A stretch of DNA of 11,648 nt from an uncultured Acidimicrobiaceae bacterium. GTDB taxonomy: Bacteria > Actinomycetota > Acidimicrobiia > Spongiisociales > UBA5794. The stretch spans positions 1 to 11,648 of the forward strand of contig CAMYJM010000058.1 of assembly GCA_947258635.1 (NCBI GenBank), in the 5' to 3' direction. The translations under genes and the position numbers were made by a program. Positions 1 through 5,811 of the stretch are shown here, piece after piece; positions within the stretch are counted from its first letter, which is position 1, and the number at the start of each line of letters is the position of its first letter. The notes beneath the pieces are model-generated. The model saw only the letters and a list, made by a program, of their open reading frames with translations, did no database searches and was not told the DNA's origin.

Positions 1-1
1 C

Positions 2-190
2 GATCCCACCGAGATCCGCCGCTCGGTTCATGTGAGGTGGCCTGCCGACGCCGACCCTGCGGAACTGGCGGATCAAGCGATGCATTACGGCGCAGCGGGA
101 GTCGACGTGGCGGTTCTGGGAATGCAGCAACCGTACGACGCCGGCCGGCTCGAGCCCATGGCGAATGCTCTGCTGGCCGCGACCGGCTGA
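2..190 (+). CDS. C-terminal end of a luciferase-like (probably F420-dependent) oxidoreductase, partial
   Basis: The frame is open from the left edge to a TGA at 188-190 and gives 63 residues; the start lies outside the window. The first residues, DPTEIRRSVHV, match the segment that in luciferase-like F420-dependent oxidoreductases follows 'C..iGRDP.eI.RS'. The rest (PAELADQAMHYGAAGVDVAV, then LEPMANALLAATG at the end) fits the last beta-alpha units of the (beta/alpha)8 barrel. These enzymes use reduced F420 or FMN for hydride transfer in the cytoplasm; the substrate cannot be told from this tail. The gene converges on the DUF4389 pseudogene, 67 bp away. A small inverted repeat, TGACGG-T-CCGTCA (188-200), overlaps the stop codon and may be part of a weak terminator. 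The family call rests on a short fragment. Confidence 0.65.
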   Translation, partial: DPTEIRRSVHVRWPADADPAELADQAMHYGAAGVDVAVLGMQQPYDAGRLEPMANALLAATG

Positions 191-257
191 CGGTCCGTCA
201 CATCGTGGGTGAACCGGGCGTCCGCCGAATGGGCTTTGACTGACGGCAGAAGACGCG

Positions 258-713
258 CTAGTCCTCGAGCGAGAAGGGCGGGTACTCGTCGGTCAGCATC
301 ATGGCGTAGGCGTTGACTTTGATTCCCAAACGTAGGGCCTTCACGACGAACTCGCGCATGCCGGAATTCCACTTCCCGGTGAACAGCACGACGAAGATCG
401 CGACGAACCACACCCATTGGCGGCGATGAGGATCACGGCCGCAAAGATCGCGATGGGGATGAGCAAGATCAACCGAAACCCGACGGTCACTCGGTTCCGG
501 TCGGTCAACTCCGGCGCCAAGTCGACGGTAACGGGGCTGCGCCCGGGATCACTCGAAGAAACTGTGAAGTCGAACGGCGGGTAGTCCGTGTACAGGAGGC
601 CCACGTAGGAGGTGGTTCGCATCTCGGGGAATCGCCAGGATCCACTGGACGAGGGGCCGCCAGTTGTCCATCTGACCCGGGGTCTCGACATCGAAGGTCG
701 CTGGATAGCTCAC
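258..713 (-). pseudogene. DUF4389 membrane protein, degraded by internal deletions and frameshifts
   Basis: A GTG start at 713 has a good ribosome site on the minus strand (GAAGGAG at 721-727, 7 nt away). The first frame reads VSYPATFDVETPG, then NWRPLVQWILAIPR, the opening of an actinobacterial two-repeat DUF4389 protein. After about 30 residues this frame runs into nonsense and a stop. The family sequence resumes in another frame as TSYVGLLYTDYPPFDFTVSS, then DRNRVTVGFRLILLIPIAIF. It then returns to the first frame for WVWFVAIFVVLFTGKWNSGM and ends with VNAYAMMLTDEYPPFSLED and TAG at 258-260. Compared with the usual layout, the first repeat lacks its membrane helix and 'LFTG' part, and the second lacks a short piece. 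Total coding length is about 150 codons where about 210 are usual. The two frame changes cancel, so start and stop share a frame, but no single frame is open. Large deletions make a sequencing error unlikely as the whole explanation. Confidence 0.75.
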
Positions 714-720
714 AGGGGGG

Positions 721-727
721 CTCCTTC
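721..727 (-). promoter_or_regulatory. Ribosome binding site of the DUF4389 pseudogene
   Basis: GAAGGAG on the minus strand, 7 nt upstream of the GTG at 713-711. It fixes the original start of the gene, which otherwise has only alternative start codons nearby. Confidence 0.55.
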
Positions 728-763
728 TCGCTGCGTCTGATATGACGCTACTCCCGTGATTCG

Positions 764-778
764 GCGCAGAGTCTGCGC
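764..778. promoter_or_regulatory. 15-bp perfect inverted repeat, candidate operator
   Basis: GCGCAGA-G-TCTGCGC has two 7-bp arms around one central base. It lies in the 199-bp divergent region between the DUF4389 pseudogene (start 713) and the secreted HELGH protein (start 913). A one-base centre makes it a poor hairpin but a plausible site for a dimeric regulator. No regulator gene is nearby, so the role is inference. Confidence 0.3.
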
Positions 779-912
779 GGCGGCCTCGATCCCGCGTTGC
801 GATGGGGACCGGAACCTAGCTGCGACCAGCCGGTGGCCCGCCCTCGACCGAGCTAACCGAAAGCAAACCCGCCGCAAACCGGGAGCAATGGCCTCTGCCG
901 GACGGTGCGGGT

Positions 913-1593
913 ATGAGTCATACACGCCCCACCTTCCTGTCAGTCATTGTGGCCACGCTGGTATTCGCGGTGCCCTTCTCGGGGGTCGCCGCCCCGGCGT
1001 CGCCACCGCCATTAGCGGCTGGTTCGGGGTCTCCCGAGGCAGTCGAGTCGCTTCAAGCCCTTTCACACGAAGCCGCTCGGGAGACCCCAACACACCGCCG
1101 CCCCATCGCCCTGGACGGCGCCACGGTCTATGCCGAGAGCGCCGACCAGGTCGCCCGCGTGGCGTGGGCGCTGGGCCGCTTCGAGCGGGCCGGGCTCGAG
1201 TTGCCCCCCGTCGAGGTGTGGTACTTCGCCGACTATGCGGGGTGCGCCGACCCCGACGACCCCTCCAAGCAGCGGGCCGGCTACCTGGAATACGGTGCGG
1301 GAAACTACACGGTCTTCATGTGTGGCGTCGAGTTCACCCTGTTGCACGAGCTGGGCCACGTCTGGGACGTCGCCAACCTCACCGACGCTGAACGGGACCG
1401 GTTCCTGGCCGAACGCGACGCCGACGAATGGAGCGGTGTCGAGTGGTCGCGGGCCGGTGGGGAGCACCTCGCCGACGTGCTGGCGTGGGGCCTCCAAGAC
1501 GGCAACGTCCGGCCCACCCGCACCAAGCCCAACGACGACACCAGCCTCCGCAAGGCCTTCATGTTGGCCACAGGGAGTGAGCCGTTGCGCTAG
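913..1593 (+). CDS. Small secreted protein with an HELGH zinc-metallopeptidase-like motif
   Basis: The protein has 226 residues. Residues 1-27 look like a Sec signal peptide: one Arg in the first residues, a hydrophobic stretch SVIVATLVFAVPF, and a likely cut after VAA (25-27). The mature part carries HELGHVW (145-151), the HExxH zinc site of gluzincin/metzincin-type peptidases with His145, Glu146 and His149. A downstream GGEHLADVLAWG (182-193) could supply the third ligand (Glu184 or Asp187), as in other small 'HELGH ... E..AD..A' proteins. Cys111 and Cys137 could form a disulfide. It is probably exported and may be a peptidase or a zinc-binding relative. I cannot name a family, and the substrate is unknown. 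The start is an ATG directly after the signal region begins; no clear Shine-Dalgarno is seen (the upstream bases are GACGGT then 6 nt). The gene stands alone, followed by a 309-bp non-coding stretch. Confidence 0.7.
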   Translation: MSHTRPTFLSVIVATLVFAVPFSGVAAPASPPPLAAGSGSPEAVESLQALSHEAARETPTHRRPIALDGATVYAESADQVARVAWALGRFERAGLELPPVEVWYFADYAGCADPDDPSKQRAGYLEYGAGNYTVFMCGVEFTLLHELGHVWDVANLTDAERDRFLAERDADEWSGVEWSRAGGEHLADVLAWGLQDGNVRPTRTKPNDDTSLRKAFMLATGSEPLR

Positions 1594-1686
1594 GACCGGC
1601 GCAGAACCGAATGCCGACTAGGTGTGTTGTCCATGGAGGTTGTTGACACTCGGTGGGACTCGGGCGTCGTTCCCAGCCCGACACGG

Positions 1687-1732
1687 TTCTTGCGTATCTG
1701 ACGGCCCACATAGGCCGGGATGTACGCATGTT
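1687..1732. repeat. Palindromic repeat, copy 1 (right arm decayed)
   Basis: It begins TTCTTGCGTATCTGACGGCC and ends GGGATGTACGCATGTT. The left arm TTCTTGCGTA (1687-1696) pairs with TACGCATGTT (1723-1732) at most positions. The inner GGCC-CACATA-GGCC forms a second stem. It differs from copy 2 at a loop base, at one base after the second GGCC, and at three bases in the outer right arm. Confidence 0.75.
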
Positions 1733-1756
1733 CCAGAGAGTCAACGATCACCGAGA

Positions 1757-1802
1757 TTCTTGCGTATCTGACGGCCCATATAGGCCAGGATGTACGCAAG
1801 AA
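1757..1802. repeat. Palindromic repeat, copy 2 (perfect 10-bp arms)
   Basis: The outer arms TTCTTGCGTA (1757-1766) and TACGCAAGAA (1793-1802) are exact inverted copies. Inside, GGCC-CATATA-GGCC gives a second short stem, separated from the outer arms by 6-base internal loops. The left end of copy 1 (GTTCTTGCGTA, from 1686) and the right end of copy 2 (TACGCAAGAAC, to 1803) are 11-bp inverted repeats of each other, so the pair also reads as a 118-bp unit with terminal inverted repeats. The function is unknown. Confidence 0.8.
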
Positions 1803-1902
1803 CGGAACGCCGCCGTTACCCGCAGGCACCAGCGGTGGCTGGACTGCCCCAACCGAGCCTGCCAACAACCACAGGTGTCACCAACGTATCGCGACAGCAC
1901 AA

Positions 1903-3324
1903 CTAGGTACCTAGCGCCGCGACGGGCCGCATGAACACGTCGTCGCCCCCGGAGCGGGCGGCTTCGTACGCGGCGGCGGCCCGCCACACGAGATCGTCGC
2001 GATGCTTGGCGGCGACGATCTGGAGGCCGACCGGCAGGCCAGCCCCGGTGAGCCCGCAGGGCACGGTGGCGGCGGGCTGCTGCGACAGGTTGAACGGCAG
2101 CGAGAAGGGCGACCAGGTCTGCCAGCGCCGGTGGGGCCATCCCGGCGGGACCTCCCTTCCCGCCCGGAAGGCCGGGATCGGCATCGTCGGGGTTATCAGC
2201 AGGTCGTATTCGGTGAGAGTGCGCCCCAAAGCGACGGCCAGATCGACCCGCGCCGAGAAAGCCTGCACGTATTCGAGTGCGCTCAGCTCGTTGCCGGTGG
2301 CGGCGATCTCGATGAGCCCCGGGTCGACCTCGTCGAGGCGTGCCGGGTCGAGGCCGGCGACGACGGCCGCCGCCCCTGCGTACCAGAGCGGCTCCCAGAT
2401 AGGTCGGGCGTCGGGCGTGCCCGGATCGGCCGCAACGATCTCGGCGCCCAGCGACTCGAACAGGAACGCAGCCCGGGTGACCAGCGCCGCCACCTCGGGG
2501 TCGACCGCGGCGGAGCCGAGCGTGAGGCTGAACATCACCCGCAGTCCGCCGACTCCCGTCGCCGTCTCCGCAACTCGGGCAGGGTCGGGCAGGGCGGTCC
2601 AGTCTTTCGAGTCGTAGATGGCCAGCGCCCGAAACAGCAGATGGGCGTCGGCGACGGTCCGCGCCATCGGCCCGGCGTGGGCGAGGGTCCCGAAGGGGCT
2701 CATCGGGGCGTTGGGGACGCGTCCGAAGGTGGGCTTGAGGCCGACCGTCCCGGTGAAGGCACCGGGGATCCGGATCGAACCGCCGCCGTCGGTGCCGAGA
2801 GCCAGGGGCGCCATGCCGGCGGCGAGGGCGGCGGCGCTTCCCCCGCTCGACCCGCCGGGCGTGGTGGACAGATCCCATGGGTTTCTCGTGATCCCGGTGA
2901 GCGGGCCGTCCGTGAGTCCCTTCCACCCGAATTCCGGGGTCGTCGTCTTACCGATGAGCACCGCGCCGGCCTCCCGGAGGCGGGCAACCGAGGGTGCCTC
3001 GTAAGTCCACTCCTGGTTCGGATCGGTGAGCCGGGAGCCGCGGAGCATCGGCCACCCGCGGGTGGCGAAGAGGTCCTTGATTGCTACCGGGACGCCGTCG
3101 AGCGGGCCCAGCGGTTCCCCGGCAGCGTGGCGGGACTCCGCGGCTCGGGCCTGGGCCATCGTCGTGGCGGGATCGAGATGGCAGAACGCGTTGACGGCGG
3201 GGTCGAGCACTTCGATTCTGGCCAGCAACGCCTCGGCGACATCGACCGGGCTGACGCGACCCGCTGCATACGCTGCGCCCAGTTCGGTCGCCGTCATCGT
3301 ATGGATATGCCCGGCGGCTGCCAT
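1903..3324 (-). CDS. Amidase-signature family hydrolase
   Basis: At 473 residues this is a normal length for the family. It carries the full Ser-cisSer-Lys triad: Lys83 in GVPVAIKD (77-84), the cis-Ser159 in TPGGSSGGSAAA (155-166), and the nucleophile Ser183 in GTDGGGSIRIPGAF (177-190). Members hydrolyse C-N amide bonds (aliphatic or aryl amides, carbamates, or Gln in GatA). No gatB/gatC is nearby and the sequence is shorter in the GatA-specific parts, so a stand-alone catabolic amidase is more likely than a tRNA amidotransferase subunit. It is cytoplasmic, with no signal peptide. The ATG at 3324 has no clear Shine-Dalgarno; CAGAAT sits 6 nt upstream and could be a weak leaderless -10. Met10 is an alternative start. 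It lies 51 bp downstream of the DinB-like gene on the same strand, so the two may be cotranscribed. The substrate cannot be read from the sequence. Confidence 0.88.
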   Translation of the reverse strand: MAAAGHIHTMTATELGAAYAAGRVSPVDVAEALLARIEVLDPAVNAFCHLDPATTMAQARAAESRHAAGEPLGPLDGVPVAIKDLFATRGWPMLRGSRLTDPNQEWTYEAPSVARLREAGAVLIGKTTTPEFGWKGLTDGPLTGITRNPWDLSTTPGGSSGGSAAALAAGMAPLALGTDGGGSIRIPGAFTGTVGLKPTFGRVPNAPMSPFGTLAHAGPMARTVADAHLLFRALAIYDSKDWTALPDPARVAETATGVGGLRVMFSLTLGSAAVDPEVAALVTRAAFLFESLGAEIVAADPGTPDARPIWEPLWYAGAAAVVAGLDPARLDEVDPGLIEIAATGNELSALEYVQAFSARVDLAVALGRTLTEYDLLITPTMPIPAFRAGREVPPGWPHRRWQTWSPFSLPFNLSQQPAATVPCGLTGAGLPVGLQIVAAKHRDDLVWRAAAAYEAARSGGDDVFMRPVAALGT

Positions 3325-3375
3325 GGCCCCATTCTGGCCGAACCGGACGGCGCTCGTCGCGCCGCAATCGAAGAG

Positions 3376-3870
3376 CTAGACGGGGATGAGCTGGCCGCTG
3401 GCGTCGAAGTAGGTCCAGCCGTCCATGTCGGGCGGCTCGATGCCGAGCTGCGTCAGGATCGTCGCCACCTGCGAGCGGTGTTCCGTGCCGTGGTTGATGG
3501 CCTGGACCAGGAACAGTGACACGGGCATCCGCCAGGTTCCGACCGGGTCGTCACCAGTCACCTCAACATCACGATCCGAGGGGCTCTGGGCCGCTCCCTC
3601 CAGCTGGGAGTCTCCGATGGCAAACCGCGCCGCCAGCGTCTCGAAGCCGGGGAAGGGATCCTCAGGGAGGGACTCCAGCCTGGGGATGTCGAGGAGGCGC
3701 GCCGCATATCCCACCTGGGCGTTGGCGATGTGAACCAGGGTGGCGGCGATGCTGCCGTAGGTTCCGTCAACCGTTGTATCGAGTTGCTCCGGTGACAGCG
3801 GCCGGCATGCCTCCACCAACTGCCGGTTCATCATCGTGTTGTGCCGAAAGAGCTCGCCCAGGAGGTCCAT
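3376..3870 (-). CDS. DinB/YfiT-like four-helix-bundle protein
   Basis: From Met at 3870 it has 164 residues: MDLLGELFRHNTMMNRQLVE opens the first helix. The metal-binding His triad of DinB-like proteins is present as His47 (TLVHIANAQ), His127 and His131 (QAINHGTEHRSQV), followed by the common ending LTQLGIEPPDMDGW. Family members bind Ni or Zn. Some are thiol (mycothiol or bacillithiol) S-transferases or thiol-dependent isomerases; many have no known reaction. An upstream GTG-type start at 3930 would add 20 residues (Ala/Pro-rich). I prefer 3870 because the helix begins there and TAAGGT (3878-3883) lies 7 nt upstream, as either a leaderless -10 or a weak AAGG ribosome site. It is probably the first gene of a two-gene unit with the amidase, and is divergent from the beta-sandwich protein at 4024. 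Confidence 0.8.
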   Translation of the reverse strand: MDLLGELFRHNTMMNRQLVEACRPLSPEQLDTTVDGTYGSIAATLVHIANAQVGYAARLLDIPRLESLPEDPFPGFETLAARFAIGDSQLEGAAQSPSDRDVEVTGDDPVGTWRMPVSLFLVQAINHGTEHRSQVATILTQLGIEPPDMDGWTYFDASGQLIPV

Positions 3871-3877
3871 GGGCGGC

Positions 3878-3883
3878 ACCTTA
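3878..3883 (-). promoter_or_regulatory. TAAGGT, candidate -10 of a leaderless transcript (DinB-like gene)
   Basis: TAAGGT on the minus strand matches TAnnnT and ends 7 nt before the ATG at 3870. The alternative reading is that AAGG acts as a weak Shine-Dalgarno; either supports that start. Confidence 0.35.
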
Positions 3884-4008
3884 GCCGCGGCGGGCGCCGT
3901 AAATGGAGCCGTGGCGGCGGGCACCGACAAGCGCCCGATGTCGCGTCCAGCAGGGACGGATCAGCCCGCCGGCCCCGGCTGGGGGGACCGCAACGGGCGA
4001 GTGATTAC

Positions 4009-4015
4009 GAAGGAG
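4009..4015 (+). promoter_or_regulatory. Ribosome binding site choosing a TTG start at 4024
   Basis: GAAGGAG lies 8 nt before TTG at 4024-4026, in frame with the beta-sandwich protein. No ATG lies close by in that frame, so this site is the main support for the start. Confidence 0.45.
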
Positions 4016-4023
4016 AAAACCCG

Positions 4024-4863
4024 TTGCATAGCGCCGATGTGCGCGATATCGCTGCCGGGGCGACCGTTGAGTTCAGCACGATGTGGGTGCCGCCCGCGAC
4101 CGGGCACTTCTGCGTAGTAGTGCGGATTCCGCTCTACATCGTGCCAACGGCGCCGACGATCGTCGAGATGACCGAGCTCAACAACGTCGCCCAGACGAAC
4201 TACGACCGATTCAACACGGCCACGAGCTCACCTTCGACCCGGGAAGAAACCATGGTTCAAGTGGGCAACCCCTACGACAAGCCAACGCTGGTGTGGATCA
4301 TCGGGGAGCAGACCAATCCCTTGTTCCGCACATACGTGAGCACGACTTGGCTCCGCCTCGCGCCCGGCCAAACGCGAGATGTGAAAGTAATGGTGGAGTA
4401 CGCCATCGATCCGAAGAGCGACCGGTTTCCCGACGATGTGAGCCGGGTGCATCAACGCAGCATCGAGAAACTATCGCGCACACCCAACCATCTCGGCGTG
4501 CATGCGTATGCCGAGAACCCATACGACAAGCCGCGTCATGCCCTGGAGCTGCTTGGTGGCGCGGGGATTCAGGTGACGACGGGGCGGGCAACCGAGTTCG
4601 AGCAGTTGAGCAACGACGGCAACGTCGTGGTCGGTTCGGTGGTGACCAGCGACGACGGGCAGCCGGTTCCGGGCGGCAAGGTCGTCGTTACCGTGACCGA
4701 CGAGCCTGATGCCTTCGAGCGGCATGTGACGTCATCTGACGACGTGGTCAATGGGATGTTCTTCGTTCGCTTCCCGAACGACGACTTCAGGGTGATGCGG
4801 GCCGAGTACCTCCCACTCGTGGGCTTCGGCGGCTGCGCAGTCGATTGGACCGAACGGAGGTAG
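4024..4863 (+). CDS. Beta-sandwich (CARDB/Ig-like) domains of a probable extracellular protein, likely N-terminally truncated
   Basis: From the TTG the product has 279 residues. Three beta-rich blocks follow each other. The first (about 5-60) has AAGATVEFSTMWVPPATGHF, then EMTELNNVAQTNY, the typical 'W.pp..G.y.v...D..N..aq.ny' pattern of CARDB/Ig-like repeats. The second (about 80-175) begins NPYDKPTLVW, has LRLAPGQTRDVKVMVEY, and a second NPYDKP. The third (about 190-279) reads NVVVGSVVTSDDGQPVPGGK and ends near FGGCAVDW. Such blocks normally sit at the C-terminus of secreted enzymes or adhesins. Here there is no signal peptide and no catalytic domain, and translation would begin within the first beta-sandwich. 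Either the gene has lost its 5' part or it is a small independent protein using the TTG. The frame is open further upstream to 3841, but that part antiparallels the DinB start and looks non-coding. I do not recognise the full protein. Confidence 0.5.
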   Translation: MHSADVRDIAAGATVEFSTMWVPPATGHFCVVVRIPLYIVPTAPTIVEMTELNNVAQTNYDRFNTATSSPSTREETMVQVGNPYDKPTLVWIIGEQTNPLFRTYVSTTWLRLAPGQTRDVKVMVEYAIDPKSDRFPDDVSRVHQRSIEKLSRTPNHLGVHAYAENPYDKPRHALELLGGAGIQVTTGRATEFEQLSNDGNVVVGSVVTSDDGQPVPGGKVVVTVTDEPDAFERHVTSSDDVVNGMFFVRFPNDDFRVMRAEYLPLVGFGGCAVDWTERR

Positions 4864-4881
4864 GTAACCAGCCGGGATGGA

Positions 4882-4910
4882 GGAGGCCGGGCGCAGCTCG
4901 CCCGGCCTCC
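4882..4910. terminator. Strong bidirectional hairpin between converging genes
   Basis: GGAGGCCGGGC (4882-4892) and GCCCGGCCTCC (4900-4910) form a perfect 11-bp stem with a 7-nt loop. It sits in the 80-bp gap between the converging ends at 4863 (+) and 4944 (-). No T-tract follows on either side, which is common for GC-rich actinobacterial terminators. Confidence 0.8.
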
Positions 4911-4943
4911 GCCGACTCGCGATGGATCACCGCTCCTCCGGGT

Positions 4944-5753
4944 TCACTCGGCCGGGGGCACTCTCGGTATGGCCTGTTCCACGACATTGGTGCCCCTTAC
5001 CGCCCAAGCCCGGGCACCGAGTACCAGAGGTCCGCTGCCGATGGTGTCCCGGAGCCGGTCGCGGAGCCGGTTCCTGGCGCCCGCAGCGAGCGATGCGACA
5101 TATGCGCCGGCGGGGCCTTGGGCCATCTCGAACGGCCCCCAGTACTCGTCGAAGTCCCCGAAGTGTGTCTTCACCGTGAGGTCCGTGGTGCGGGGACGCT
5201 CCAGACCGGCCTCACCGAACAGGTCGCGCAAGGCGTCCGGCCGACAGAGCGGGAACCGGTCGCCCTCATCGAGATCCTTCGCCGTCGGATCGAGCTCGAC
5301 GGCGACGTCCCAGAACACTCGGAGCATCTCCATACCCGCGGAGTAATCCCACACGTAACTCGCCACTTCGCCGCCAGGTTTCACCACTCGGCGCACCTCG
5401 TCAATGGCTTGGAGCGGCTCTGTCACGAAGTTGAGCACGAGCCCGCTCACGGCGATGTCGAAGACGCCGTCGTCGTATTGAAGCGCCCCGGCTGCGCCGA
5501 GCGTGACTTCTGCTTTCGACCCGAGCCGGGAACGAGCTGCCGCGGCATATTCGGGCGAAGGCTCGGTGCCGCACAGGAGTCCGGGTTCGGCATGCGCGTC
5601 GATGGCGGCGAGCAGGGATCCCGTGCCGCAGCCGACATCGAGCCAGGCGAGGCCGGGGTCCGGCATCAACCACTCGACGAAGCGCTGGGCCACCAGGCCG
5701 CTCCAACGGCCCATGAAACGGTCGTACGCTGTTGCGCTGTCCCACGTGTCCAC
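4944..5753 (-). CDS. Class I SAM-dependent methyltransferase
   Basis: The protein has 269 residues with a Rossmann methyltransferase core. Motif I is LDVGCGTGSLLAAI (38-51). Acidic Glu64 in GTEPSPEY (62-69) would bind the ribose of SAM. FDIAVSGLVLNFV (98-110) is motif IV, and RVVKPGGEVASYVWDY (122-137) the post-motif strand, as in the UbiE/Methyltransf_11 type. The N-terminus WDSATAYDRFMGRWSGLVA matches a common actinobacterial subgroup ('W....aY...MGRWS...A'), supporting the GTG start at 5753 over the later Met14. No Shine-Dalgarno is visible, but TAGAGT lies 6 nt upstream. The acceptor substrate is unknown. It follows the MFS transporter on the same strand after 58 bp, and ends at the shared hairpin at 4882-4910. 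Confidence 0.88.
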   Translation of the reverse strand: MDTWDSATAYDRFMGRWSGLVAQRFVEWLMPDPGLAWLDVGCGTGSLLAAIDAHAEPGLLCGTEPSPEYAAAARSRLGSKAEVTLGAAGALQYDDGVFDIAVSGLVLNFVTEPLQAIDEVRRVVKPGGEVASYVWDYSAGMEMLRVFWDVAVELDPTAKDLDEGDRFPLCRPDALRDLFGEAGLERPRTTDLTVKTHFGDFDEYWGPFEMAQGPAGAYVASLAAGARNRLRDRLRDTIGSGPLVLGARAWAVRGTNVVEQAIPRVPPAE

Positions 5754-5759
5754 GAATGG

Positions 5760-5765
5760 ACTCTA
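5760..5765 (-). promoter_or_regulatory. TAGAGT, candidate -10 of a leaderless transcript (methyltransferase)
   Basis: TAGAGT on the minus strand matches TAnnnT and ends 6 nt before the GTG at 5753, the same spacing as for the MFS gene and preT. It lies in the 58-bp gap after the MFS stop codon, so the methyltransferase may have its own promoter. Confidence 0.45.
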
Positions 5766-5811
5766 GGTCGTGGGGCGACCGCGGTTGCCGGCGAGACGCC
5801 CTTACCGTCCG

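Larger units (their letters stand above)
1594..1902. other. Gene-free stretch with two palindromic repeat copies
   Basis: I see no supported gene between the secreted HELGH protein (ends 1593) and the converging amidase (ends 1903). Open frames here are short, cross the repeats on both strands and resemble no protein I know. The stretch holds two 46-bp palindromic copies 70 bp apart. A TTGACA at 1641-1646 has no fitting -10. A perfect 12-bp palindrome CTAGGTACCTAG (1903-1914) overlaps the amidase stop codon. Confidence 0.6.

Noticed and set aside
1653..1934. Small proteins read through the palindromic repeats on either strand
   Set aside because: Frames are open on both strands because the repeats are palindromic; no ribosome sites or recognisable domains support translation.
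1903..3324. Amidase as GatA of the tRNA amidotransferase
   Set aside because: No gatB or gatC is adjacent, and the neighbours (DinB-like protein, repeats) do not fit a translation operon.
2002..3519. Open frame of about 500 codons on the plus strand opposite the amidase
   Set aside because: The amidase on the other strand has its full catalytic triad; this frame is its antisense shadow and crosses into the DinB-like gene.
3841..4023. N-terminal extension of the beta-sandwich protein to an upstream ATG
   Set aside because: The extra residues are Arg/Gly-rich, overlap the DinB-like start on the other strand and resemble no domain; the GAAGGAG-TTG start fits better.
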